Positions 17,604 to 25,911 of a DNA stretch of 64,000 nucleotides are shown here, piece after piece. Each line of letters opens with the position of its first letter. Within the stretch, counting starts at the first letter, position 1. The translations under genes and the position numbers were made by a program. The stretch is from Ostreococcus lucimarinus CCE9901 (Eukaryota > Chlorophyta > Mamiellophyceae > Mamiellales > Bathycoccaceae): contig NC_009362.1 of assembly GCF_000092065.1 (NCBI RefSeq), positions 62,001-126,000 on the forward strand, written 5' to 3'. Below the pieces are notes generated by a model. That model was not told where the DNA came from. It worked only from the letters and a program-made list of their open reading frames with translations, and ran no database searches.

Positions 17604-18849
17604 ATGGACGCGCGCGCGGTGCGCGACGCCGTGGCGCGCGCGGTGCGACGCGGACGCGCGGCGGGGACGATGACGACGGAGACGCGCGAGGACGCGACGG
17701 ATGGATACCGCGCGCGCGTGGACGTCGTGTACGCGCGGCTGAGCGGCGCGGACGCGAGGGAGGACGGCGATAAATTGCGCGTGCTGCTGGTGCGTCGCGC
17801 GAGGGCGAGATCGAGCGCGCGGAGGGGAAGGGGAGAGGCGCGCGCGAGCGGGCGGGACTGACGAGACGACGACGCGCGCGGCGACGACTCGAACGAAGAA
17901 TTACGGAGAACACGGACGGGAATTGGTGCCCGTGGACGCGGCGGTGCGATTGCTGGAGACGATGGCGGAGGGTGAGGACGCGGTGGTGGCGCTGGCGCGC
18001 GGGAGGGGTGTGGACGAGACGCGGTTGCGAGCGATGCTTCGAGCGACGACGTTCGCGGTGGTGCCGATGGAGAACGAGCGAGGACGGGAGCTGGTGGAGA
18101 GGGGGGATCCGTGCGAGCGGAAGAATGGGCGAGGGGTGGACCCGAATAGGAATTGGGGGGTGAATTGGGGGGTGAAGGCGCCGGATTACGATCCCAAGGA
18201 GGAGTTTCCGGGGACGGCGCCGTTTAGCGAGCCGGAGAGTCGGATATTTCGGGATCTCGTCGCGTCGTTCGAGCCGCACGCGGTGGTGAATTGGCACAGT
18301 GGGATGTCGGCGATATTCACGCCGTATGATCACGTCGCGCGCGAGCCCACTGGGGCGGGGGCGGAGGCGATGATGCGTTTCGCGCGCGTCATCGACGCCG
18401 AGCACTGCGCGAAAAAGTGCACGCTCGGTTCGGGCGGGAAGGGCGTGGGGTACCTCGCGCACGGTACGGCGACTGATTACATATACGAAAAGATGAAGGT
18501 GCCCGTGGTGTACACGTGGGAAATATACGGCGATCTCGATGCGCCTTTCGAGGATTGTCATCGCGCGTTCAACCCGACGACGAAGGAGACGCGCGACGCC
18601 GTCGTCGAAGCGTGGTTCGGAGCGCCCATCACGCTCGTATCCATGCTCGACCAGCACCCCGACATAAATTTCAAACATCAAAGCGTCGTGCCGGCTGTCG
18701 CGTCATCTTCATCGTTCGCAGTTGGTGATGAACAGCGCCGTTTCCCTTGGACAATTTCGTTGGCCTTCGCGTTCTTCACCTTGGTGGCGCTGCGTCGACT
18801 TCGGCGATCCAAGCGCGGCGGTGGTGCGGCGATCGGTACATCGCTTTGA
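17604..18849 (+). CDS. M14-family zinc carboxypeptidase with C-terminal membrane anchor (2 exons)
   Basis: Exons are 17604-17789 and 17899-18849; the intron 17790-17898 (GTGCGT...AAG, phase 0) has GGACTGACG upstream of its acceptor. The 378-aa product has the M14 residues: zinc-binding HGRE (His67, Glu70) in NYGEHGREL, the substrate-binding DPNRNWG, the third zinc ligand in VVNWHSG, and the catalytic Glu in VVYTWEIYGD. This predicts a metallocarboxypeptidase removing C-terminal residues. The C-terminus has a hydrophobic helix (WTISLAFAFFTLVALRRLRR) followed by basic residues. The N-terminal exon shows no signal peptide, so either the true first exon is elsewhere or the protein is tail-anchored. 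It diverges from the surface-protein gene (244 bp). Confidence 0.85.
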
Positions 18850-19191
18850 GCGAAATATTCACGACTCCTCGCGCGCGTTCAAGTAGCACAAAGTAGGACA
18901 TAGCGTTAGCACGACATGTAGTGGCGCACGCGTAGACGAGTCGCGATGAAAAGACTCTTTTATTGATGTTTCGTCATTTTCATTAAAACACGTCGCGTCG
19001 TTTCTCGTAAATCGTGAACGACCGACCTCGAACCCGCCCATTCGAGTGGCTATAAGATACTCCCCTCTACCGGTTGATACATGTGATGTGAATATATACC
19101 GTCGCGTCGTCGTGACGTCGCTGATAACTCATACACTCTTGCCTCGCTCTCGCTAAAATCATAGAATAACTTCCTCATATGCCCGTTACGC
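18850..19191. other. Intergenic region, nothing recognised
   Basis: These 342 bp separate the convergent carboxypeptidase and ribonucleotide reductase genes. The segment is locally less GC-rich (TTTTATTGATGTTTCG, CATTTTCATTAAAA), as expected of 3' UTRs. I see no conserved coding frame, tRNA or repeat in it. Confidence 0.6.
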
Positions 19192-20798
19192 TTAGAAGTC
19201 TTCGTCGAGGGAGAACGCGTTCGCGTTGCCACCCCCGATAGAGTTCATGACACCCGCCTTCTGGTATTCGCCGACGCGCTTCTCGAAGAAGTTCGTCTTA
19301 CCTTGAAGAGAGATGAGTTCCATCCAATCAAACGGATTCGTCGTGTTGTACTCCTTGGCCAAGCCCAAAGAGCAGAACAAGTGATCGGCGACGTATTCAA
19401 TGTAGTCGCTCATCATGCCGGCGTTCATGCCCACGAGCGCGCACGGAAGAGAGTCGCACACGAACTCCTTCTCGATTTCAACAGCCTCGGTGACAATCTT
19501 GCGAATGGTTTCTTCGCTCGGCTTGTTGTTCAACATGCTGAACAACAAGCACGCGAAATCGCGGTGCAAACCTTCGTCACGAGAAATGAGCTCGTTGGAG
19601 AAGGTCAAGCCCGGCATCAAGCCACGCTTCTTGAGCCAGTAGATGGAGCAGAAAGAACCAGAGAAGAAGATGCCTTCAATGCACGCGAACGCCAAGAGAC
19701 GCTCGGCAAACGAGTCGCTCGAGTCGATCCACTTCAACGCCCAGTCAGCCTTCTTCTTCACGCACGGGATGGTATCGATGGCACGGAACAGGTGGTCCTT
19801 TTCCACCGGATCCTTGATGTACTGATCGATCAACAAAGAATACATTTCTGCGAACGATGAAGAAAGCGTTTTGAGTCAGTCGGTTTGAATTCGAGAGCGT
19901 TTGCGCGCGCGAGGTGGAAATTCCTTCTCCAATCGCAAGAATCGAGCGCATCTCTCGACGTACCGGAGTGAATGTTCTCGATGGCGATTTGGAAGCCATA
20001 GAACGCGCGGGCTTCCGGAATCTGAACCTCGCCCATGAAACGAACGCCGAGGTTTTCGAGCACGATGCCGTCCGAGGCGGCGAAGAACGCAAGCACGTGC
20101 GAGACAAAGTGCTTCTCATCCTTCGTGAGCGTCTCCCAGTGCTTCATGTCGTCCGACAGATCGACTTCCTCCGCTGTTTGCGCACAAAAGCACGCGCGAT
20201 CGCGTCGATGTACCGTTAGTCACGCGTCCCGTTCGCCCTTCGCTCTCTCGCGCGCCGCGCGATTTCAAACTTTGCGCAGCGTTCGACGTGACGTCACCCC
20301 ACGCGCTCGTTCGCGCACGCACCGGTCCAGAAAGACGCCTCAGCCTTCTTATACATCTCCCACACCTGCGGGTACTGAATCGGGAACATCGTGAACCTGC
20401 GAGCGACCGCGAAACGCGCGCGAAACCTCCGTCAGTGTCTTTTTCAACTAAACGACTCGAAAATCATCCACGACGTCATCTTCCCCAACCTCCCACACCA
20501 CCCGCGCCTCGCGCGCGCCGTCGCCCGCGCCGACGCGCGCGTCGAAATCCCTCACGCAGTCTTCGCCCCCCGAACCGCGCCATCGCGCGTCGCGCGCGCG
20601 TCCAGCCCCGCGAAACGATTCCCGGCACCGGCGCGATTTCAAATTCGAACGTTGCGCCCCATCGTTCGCGCGTCCCTCACCGCGCGCGCGCGCGTCCATC
20701 GACGCCGTCGCGCGCGCGCACGCGTCGCGAATATTTTTCTTCACGCACCGTTGGTCGTTTTCATCGAGCAAAGGCTCGGCGAGCGGGAGAGGCGACAT
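19192..20798 (-). CDS. RNR2: Ribonucleotide reductase small subunit R2 (4 exons)
   Basis: R2 provides the tyrosyl radical for reduction of NDPs to dNDPs. Exons are 20749-20798, 20323-20396, 19964-20173 and 19192-19847. Introns are 20397-20748 (GTGCGT), 20174-20322 (GTGCGT) and 19848-19963 (GTACGT), all ending AG and with CTGAC or CTAAC branch-like sites; phases are 2, 1 and 1. The 329-aa product starts [18 protein letters not shown]. It contains [20 protein letters not shown] (iron-binding Asp), [26 protein letters not shown] (Glu/His ligands and the radical Tyr of MYSLL), [22 protein letters not shown] and the R1-docking C-terminus NAFSLDEDF. All canonical residues seem intact. It shares a 267-bp divergent promoter with eS30, so S-phase control elements are expected there. 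Confidence 0.95.
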
Positions 20799-21065
20799 GT
20801 TTTGCGTCGGCGGGCGTGGAGTAATGACGCGCGTGCCGGCCTGACGCGCGTGCCGGCCTCGTGGTCGCGCTCTCGGCGGACGCGCGGAAAATCACCCGCG
20901 CGTCCGCCGAGACGCATTTAAGATACTTTGAGCGCCATCATCGCTACTTATGAGTCACGAACGGTGCTTTCGAGACTCGGTCAAAAATCACACGCGTGCG
21001 GCGCTTCAAACGTTTTTCGGCCTCGACGCGCCAACGCCGCGCGCGTCACACATCGTCTCGAAGCC
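20799..21065. promoter_or_regulatory. Divergent RNR2/eS30 promoter with 17-bp direct repeat and 15-bp inverted repeat
   Basis: Two head-to-tail copies of TGACGCGCGTGCCGGCC occupy 20825-20841 and 20842-20858. A perfect 15-bp inverted repeat (arm TCGGCGGACGCGCGG at 20873-20887 and its complement at 20896-20910, 8-bp loop) follows. Both sit between the two start codons. The TGACG cores resemble bZIP (TGA/CREB) sites. The regulatory role is inferred from position and from the repeats being the only ordered structure there. Confidence 0.5.
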
Positions 21066-21605
21066 ATGGGAAAGGTCCACGGTTCGCTCGCTCGCGCTGG
21101 TAAAGTACGTACACGATATTCTTCTCGATCGATGCGGCGCGCGCGGCGCGCGTTCGGCGCGGCGCGGCGCGCGCGGCGTGGGATCGTCGCGTTAGGGCTT
21201 CGCACGGCGGCGATCGACGACGCGCGCGGCGATCGACGCGCGGCGTCGCTTCGAACGCGCGAACGCGGGGAGTCGCGATGAGATGGCGCGATGGATGGGG
21301 TCGGACATCGCGCGCGGGCGGGAACGGGGCGCGAGATGCGTCGGCGTGGGGGCGCGGGGCGACGGGGCGATCCATGGATGATGGCGGGCGAGGGACTAGG
21401 GCTGAGACGCGCGCGAACGCGAGACTGACGAAGCGATTTCTTACGCGTTGATCAGGTTCGTGGTCAAACCCCGAAGGTCGCGAAACAAGAAAAGAAGAAG
21501 CAGCCCAAGGGCCGCGCGTTCCAACGCATCAAGTACAACCGTCGTTTCGTGAACGTCGTCGTGGGCATTGGCAAGAAGCGCTCGCCGAACTCTAACCAAG
21601 CGTAA
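21066..21605 (+). CDS. RPS30: Small ribosomal subunit protein eS30 (2 exons)
   Basis: eS30 is a cytosolic 40S subunit protein. Exons are 21066-21104 ([13 protein letters not shown]) and 21456-21605 ([20 protein letters not shown], then YNRRFVNVV, to SPNSNQA). The 351-bp intron begins GTACGT and ends CAG, phase 0, with GAGACTGACG 35 bp from the acceptor. The intron position, interrupting GKV, is supported by exact continuity with the eS30 family. The 62-aa product is the free form; there is no N-terminal ubiquitin-like FUBI fusion as in animals, which matches plants. The coding parts are too short and broken to stand out as an open frame. The next gene, uS15, starts only 11 bp after the stop. 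Confidence 0.95.
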
Positions 21606-21616
21606 ACGACGAGAAG

Positions 21617-22198
21617 ATGATTAGTGTTTTCGGAAATCGTTTGAAAGGTGCGACGGCGGTGCGGTCGTTCGCTGTTAATAGTTTGGAGAGTATGAGAGGA
21701 TGTTTGATGAGTAGTGAGTTAGGCAGCCAGTGGGCGCCGGCGACGCGCTGGGCGAAGTCGATTGTTTCGACGACATCCGTCGCCGCCGGAGACGCCGCTG
21801 AGGGTCGATCGAGCCGACGTTCGCTGGACTTGAATCAAAAGTCTGGTGAAATCAAACCCGAATTAGTGAAAAAGTATCTGAGTGAGACCAACATGTCGAG
21901 GGGAGACGTGAACAAGCGCGCGCTCGCCGAAGAGCGAGCCGCGTTTGCGCGCGACGAACACGACACGGGGTCGAGCGAAGTACAAATCGCCAACTTGACC
22001 ATGCGCATTAAGCTCATGACGGAACATTTGCGTGAACATGGAAAGGACACGCACAGCCGTCACGGGCTCATGGCCATGCTCGAGCGCCGGAAGAAGCTTT
22101 TAAAGTACCTCCGACGCACCGACGGCGATAGGTACGCGGATGTCATTTTACGACTCGGTTTGAAGGATCGATCTTTCGTAGACGACAAGTACGCTTAA
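21617..22198 (+). CDS. Organellar (probably mitochondrial) ribosomal protein uS15
   Basis: The C-terminal 90 residues of this 193-aa protein are a bacterial-type S15: DEHDTGSSEVQIANLTMRI, LTEHL-like MTEHLREHGKDTHSRHGLMAMLERRKKLLKYLRRTDGDRY and a terminal RLGLKD. S15 binds the 16S rRNA central domain. The first 75 or so residues lack homology and are hydroxylated/basic (MISVFGNRLKGATAVRSFAVNSL), consistent with a mitochondrial presequence; plastid targeting cannot be excluded. If the 21617 ATG is used, only 11 bp separate it from the eS30 stop, so its promoter must overlap the eS30 gene. ATGs at 21692 and 21707 are possible later starts but would cut the presequence. Confidence 0.9.
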   Translation: MISVFGNRLKGATAVRSFAVNSLESMRGCLMSSELGSQWAPATRWAKSIVSTTSVAAGDAAEGRSSRRSLDLNQKSGEIKPELVKKYLSETNMSRGDVNKRALAEERAAFARDEHDTGSSEVQIANLTMRIKLMTEHLREHGKDTHSRHGLMAMLERRKKLLKYLRRTDGDRYADVILRLGLKDRSFVDDKYA

Positions 22199-22345
22199 TA
22201 TTTTGTGATACGAGTCTTCAACTGCGTTTACACCGCGTGCCCGTCTCCGCCTCCCGAACGACGCGACGACGTAGTCGCATTTTTTTCGTCCGGGCTCGAG
22301 CGCCAAAAAGCCGTTTGCCGTTCCTCACACGCCACCGCGCGCACC

Positions 22346-23302
22346 ATGCTCGCATCGCGTCTCGCCAACGCCGCGCGACGCGCCACCGCGAGAACCGCGC
22401 GCGCGTCTTCATCCGCGCCCGCGTCCGCACCGCTGCGCCGCGCGCACGCGCTCGCGACGCGTCGTCGGTCGTCCCGCTCGAGCGCTTCGCGAAGCGCGTC
22501 TTCATCGAACGATGCCGACGCCGAAGCGCGCTCGCGCGACGATTGGATCGTCGTCGGGTGCGATTCCGACGCCCACGGCGCGCTGTGCGTGATCTCGGGC
22601 GCGTCCGTGGGCTCGGTGCGAAGCGTGAACGTTCGGGACAATCCCACGAGCACGGTGACGGTGAACGGACGCGCGCGACTGCGACTGGACCCGGACGCCA
22701 TGCGCGGCGCGGTGCGCGCGCTGGGCGTGCCCAAAGGCACGAGGGTGTATTTGGAAGAGGGCGGGGTCGAGTTCGGGTTCAGCGCGCAGACGGCGTTCGT
22801 GCAAGGGTATAATTTCGGGCTGTGGCGAGGCGTGCTCGCGGCGGAGGAATTCGAAGTGCGCGTGGTGAAGCCGCAGGCGTGGAAAGCGGCGATGGGGTTG
22901 AAGTTCAAGGGAAGCACGAAGGATGATTCGATCGCGATGGCGAAGATGCTTTTTCCCGAGATCGCCGGCGAGCTGAAGCGGAAGAAGGATCACGGGAGAG
23001 CCGAGTCGTTGCTCATCGCCGCGTACGGGCACGTCGCAGACGGGGGCGCGGCGGCGAAAGAGGAAGACGAACTGTGTTCTCGCGTACGCGCCGCGCTCGC
23101 CGACCGAGGCGTCGTCGACCGCGAAGAGGGCGCGGCGATGCCGTACTTTGGGCCGTATTTCGGCATGACTGGGGAAGAATTGAGGAAAGAACTCAAAGCG
23201 CGCGGGTGCAAAGTCGGCGGCAACAAAGCCGACTTGATTTTACGTCTCGAGTCGAGCGACGCGGAGATCAACGAGCGCGAATCCAAGAGCGCCGCGGCGT
23301 AG
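22346..23302 (+). CDS. MOC1: MOC1-type plastid Holliday junction resolvase with C-terminal SAP motif
   Basis: MOC1 cleaves four-way junctions and is needed for chloroplast nucleoid segregation. The 318-aa protein starts with an Arg/Ala/Ser transit peptide (MLASRLANAARRATARTARA). The RNase H-like resolvase core follows: WIVVGCDSDAHGALCVIS (first acidic residue), GTRVYLEEGG (second), FGLWRGVLAAEEFEVRVVKP.AWK, STKDDSIAMAKMLFP, and KRKKDHGRAESLLIAAYG, the hallmark block with the last catalytic acids. The C-terminal 40 residues (MTGEELRKELKARGCKVGGN, then KADLILRLES) fit a SAP DNA-binding helix-turn-helix. The start at 22346 has a good CGCACCATG context; the upstream open stretch is not conserved. 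Confidence 0.9.
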   Translation: MLASRLANAARRATARTARASSSAPASAPLRRAHALATRRRSSRSSASRSASSSNDADAEARSRDDWIVVGCDSDAHGALCVISGASVGSVRSVNVRDNPTSTVTVNGRARLRLDPDAMRGAVRALGVPKGTRVYLEEGGVEFGFSAQTAFVQGYNFGLWRGVLAAEEFEVRVVKPQAWKAAMGLKFKGSTKDDSIAMAKMLFPEIAGELKRKKDHGRAESLLIAAYGHVADGGAAAKEEDELCSRVRAALADRGVVDREEGAAMPYFGPYFGMTGEELRKELKARGCKVGGNKADLILRLESSDAEINERESKSAAA

Positions 23303-23380
23303 GGTAGTATTCGAGTTGGCTTAATCATAAATCAATGTACAACACACTTCGCGCCGGCGGCGCGCGTTCGTCTCCGAAAG

Positions 23381-23716
23381 CTACGTCTCGTCGTCGGTCT
23401 CGCCCAGGCGTTCTCTCAACTTAAAAATCTCCACATCTCTCGCGCGCACCTCCTTCACCGCCCACACCAGCGGCGCGAACAGCACTAACGATCCCACGAT
23501 GCTCGGCAGCGCGATCGGGACGTAGTGCGTGCCGTACACCACGCACACGTTCCCCCACGGCGCGCACCGCAGCAGCAAGTCATCCTTCGTCAGCACCTCT
23601 CCGAGCATTTCCGCCGCCCTCGCGCGCGCGATGCGCGTCCGCGCGCGCGGCGCGCGCCCCGCGCGACGTCCGCGCGCGCCCACGCGGTGCTGAAGCGCGC
23701 GCGACGCGGTCGCCAT
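23381..23716 (-). CDS. Small organelle-targeted membrane protein, unknown
   Basis: The start at 23716 gives 111 aa: an Arg/Ala-rich N-terminus (MATASRALQHRVGARGRRAG) typical of organelle targeting, the segment LTKDDLLLRCAPWGNVCVVYGTHYVP, one transmembrane helix (IALPSIVGSLVLFAPLVWAV) and a charged, helical tail ending LGETDDET. An in-frame ATG at 23833 would add 39 Pro/Arg-rich residues. I do not recognise the family. It is convergent with MOC1 (78 bp) and head-to-head with the next gene, their 5' ends overlapping. Confidence 0.6.
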   Translation of the reverse strand: MATASRALQHRVGARGRRAGRAPRARTRIARARAAEMLGEVLTKDDLLLRCAPWGNVCVVYGTHYVPIALPSIVGSLVLFAPLVWAVKEVRARDVEIFKLRERLGETDDET

Positions 23717-23753
23717 GACGCCCGGCGCGCACTGCCGCCGCACACCCGGACGC

Positions 23754-24194
23754 ATGAACGCCTGGTGCATCGGCGCGCGCCGGCGACCGACGCACGGCGG
23801 CGGCGGCGACGCCGACGGCGGCGGTGATGGCACCGCGACCGCGTCGGGCGAGCGCGAGAGCGGCGCGGGGACGACGGGCGCGGGACAGCGGGTGAATCAC
23901 CTACACCAAGGACATCCGCCGTCTGAACGCGACCACAAGCGCGAATTAGAGCTCAAGCGCGGCACGCGACGAGCGAGGGTGTGCATCGGAGCGTTGTTCG
24001 TCGGTTCGCTCGCGCTCGCGAGCGGAAGGCCGTTTTATGCGCCTTATATAGATGTGTTCGGGGACGCGAACGCGAACGCGACGGCGACCTCGGGCGGCGC
24101 CGTCCTCGCGGCGCCGCCGCCGCCGCCGTCCGCGGCGTCGGGGAGACGGAAGAAACGAACAGGCGCGCGAAAGTTTGGATTCCTGTTCGGGTAG
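23754..24194 (+). CDS. Small single-pass membrane protein, unknown
   Basis: The product is 146 aa from MNAWCIGARR, or 159 aa if the ATG at 23715 is used. It has a Gly/Asp-rich N-terminus, a charged stretch (HPPSERDHKRELELKRGTRR), a hydrophobic helix (VCIGALFVGSLALASG) and a low-complexity C-terminus with PPPPPSAASGRRKKRTGARK. No family was recognised. Codon and GC use match the neighbours. The evidence for it being real is the length of the frame, the discrete TM segment and its place in a gap between genes; it overlaps possible 5' codons of the divergent minus-strand gene. Confidence 0.5.
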   Translation: MNAWCIGARRRPTHGGGGDADGGGDGTATASGERESGAGTTGAGQRVNHLHQGHPPSERDHKRELELKRGTRRARVCIGALFVGSLALASGRPFYAPYIDVFGDANANATATSGGAVLAAPPPPPSAASGRRKKRTGARKFGFLFG

Positions 24195-24204
24195 CGCGCG
24201 CGCG

Positions 24205-24228
24205 GATTGATTGATTGATTGATTGATT
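24205..24228. repeat. (GATT)6 tetranucleotide repeat
   Basis: Six perfect GATT units lie just 3' of the small membrane protein gene, in the 222-bp gap before the convergent UQCRH gene. Nothing else was recognised in that gap. Confidence 0.9.
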
Positions 24229-24416
24229 ATATTTGGACGAGCGGCGGCGCGTCGAGGCGTCGCCGACGAGCCACACTAGAGTTAGACCACGCATGTATTA
24301 GGCACCACAGCGAAATATTCGTACGCACCGCATGCGCTTCAATTACAACGTGATCCCTTAAAATTTACGCCCGCCCACGCGCGCGCGAACCGTCGCGCGC
24401 GCGCCGCGACCGCGCC

Positions 24417-24892
24417 CTACGCCGTGCGTCGCATCACTTCGTCCTTCGCGCATTCATCCACGCACTTGTACATGTCAAAATATTGCCCCTGCGCGCGCCA
24501 TCGTCTTTCCGAGTCAGTCTCCGCGCGTCGTCGCCGTCCTCGTTCGCTCGTTCGCGTCTCTCGCGTCTCTCGGTCGCCTCGCCTCGCGCACCGTGCAGTG
24601 CGCCTCCCCCGTCTCGTCTCCCTTGATCCTCTCCGCGCACGCCTCGTACAGCTTGACGAACTTTTCGCACTTCGGCATGCACTTCTCCTCCACCTCGGGC
24701 TTGTGATCGACCGGTTCGTCGTCGTCGTCCTCCACGTCCGTCCTGTCGTCGCGTCGTCGTCGTCGCGATCGTCGTCAGTCGTCGCGATCGACGTCGTCGC
24801 GTCGTTCGGCGCGTCGTTCGCCCGCGCCCGCGCGCGTCGTTCGCCCGCGCGCGTCGTTCGCCCGCGCGGCGCGCCCGCGGTCGCACGCACAT
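24417..24892 (-). CDS. UQCRH: Complex III hinge protein UQCRH/QCR6 (3 exons, start codon split AT|G)
   Basis: This acidic intermembrane-space subunit of the cytochrome bc1 complex bridges cytochromes c1 and c. Exons are 24891-24892 (the bases AT), 24592-24742 and 24417-24488. Introns are 24743-24890 (GTGCGT...CAG, phase 2) and 24489-24591 (GTGCGC...CAG, phase 0), each with ACTGAC upstream of the acceptor. The product is 74 aa: MTDVEDDDDEPVDHKPEVEE, then KCMPKCEKFVKLYEACAERI, GEAHCTGQYFDMYKCVDECA and KDEVMRRTA. It carries the twin Cys-containing helices (C..C, C, C, C..C) of the family and aligns with plant QCR6 (EEPVDPK...EECKPKC; HCTGQYFDYWKCIDKC). No other ATG gives a continuous product. 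The first intron contains repeats of a GGGCGAACGACGCGCGC unit. Confidence 0.9.
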
Positions 24893-25125
24893 CGTTCTCC
24901 CGCGCGTCCGCGTCGCCGTGTGCCGACGCGACCGCTCGAGCGATCGTCCAGGGGCGCGCGCGCGATCGTCGCCGCACACCGCGACGCGCGTCGCGCGCCC
25001 GCGACCAGTTCCGCGCGCGTTCGCTCGCGCGCGTTTCGCGTCACCGTTTCGCGCGGTTTCGTCGCTCGAACGCGCTCGACGGCGACGCCGCGCGCGGATT
25101 CGTCGCGCGCGCCGGCGCGCGCGCG
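24893..25125. promoter_or_regulatory. Divergent promoter of UQCRH and NDUFA13
   Basis: These 233 bp, extremely GC-rich, separate the start codons of two nuclear-encoded respiratory chain subunits (complex III and complex I), so both promoters must lie here. I see no TATA box and no clear repeat; co-regulation is inferred from the layout only. Confidence 0.5.
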
Positions 25126-25749
25126 ATGACGGAGGTCACGACGCGCGGGACGCCGGGCCTGCGCTCGGTGCGCGATCTACCGATCGTGCAGGTGCGGCGA
25201 TCGATGCGAAAAGTTTTCGCGCGTCGCGGACGGCGCGCGGTGGCGGACGCGCGCGGTCGCGAAGGGCGCGCGCGCGCGCGAACGATGGCGCGCGAAGGCG
25301 GTGGGTTGGGTGGAGGACGCGGCGCGCGAGACGCGCGCGAAGCCGGAGACTGACGAACGCGCGATGCGCGCGCTCGGAAACAGGATGGACCGCCGCCGGG
25401 AGGATACTCCGCGATTCGATACGGACGGCGAATTCCGAGCACGGGACCGACGGGCGCGGCGCTGCTCGCGGTGTACGCCGGGATGTTTACGTACGGGTTT
25501 TATCAAATCGGCGTCGGAAACCGCGAGAGGCGAGAGGCCAAGGAGGAGAAGATCTTAGCGCGAGCGGTGATCGTGCCGTATTTACAAGCGGAGGAAGATA
25601 GACGGTTCGTGCGCGCGTGGACGGCGAAGAAAGAGAACGACAAGGCGATCATGGCTGAGGTGCGAGGATGGGACGCGGACGCGCGTCCGACGACGTCGAG
25701 GTGGATGCCGCCGGGCGCCTCGACGCGACCGAGCATGGCGAAGTCGTGA
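25126..25749 (+). CDS. NDUFA13: Complex I subunit NDUFA13 / GRIM-19 (2 exons)
   Basis: This is an accessory subunit of mitochondrial NADH dehydrogenase, spanning the inner membrane once. Exons are 25126-25191 (MTEVTTRGTPGLRSVRDLPI, then VQ) and 25384-25749; the 192-bp intron (GTGCGG...CAG, phase 0) has GAGACTGACG near the acceptor. The joined 143-aa protein runs from VQ into DGPPPGGYSAIRYGRRIPST, the conserved GRIM-19 block. A hydrophobic helix (GAALLAVYAGMFTYGFYQIG), the charged EEKILARAVIVPYLQAEEDR and the terminal RWMPPGA follow. Family length (about 140 aa) agrees. It diverges from the UQCRH gene. Confidence 0.93.
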
Positions 25750-25911
25750 TGGACGCGCGGTCGGTGTGGCGGTGTGTTCTCTAGCGTGTGTAAAACAATC
25801 AAACAAACGAATGAACGACCGATGAGAAGATCGAAGCGAAGCGAAGCGCGTCCCGCTCGCCTCGCGCGCGTCGCCGCACTCGTCGCCGCGCGCGCCGCCT
25901 CGACGCTCGCG

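Noticed and set aside
24733-24735. GTG as non-canonical start of UQCRH
   Set aside because: Good acceptor, branch and donor signals link the exon to an AT at 24891-24892, giving a normal ATG.
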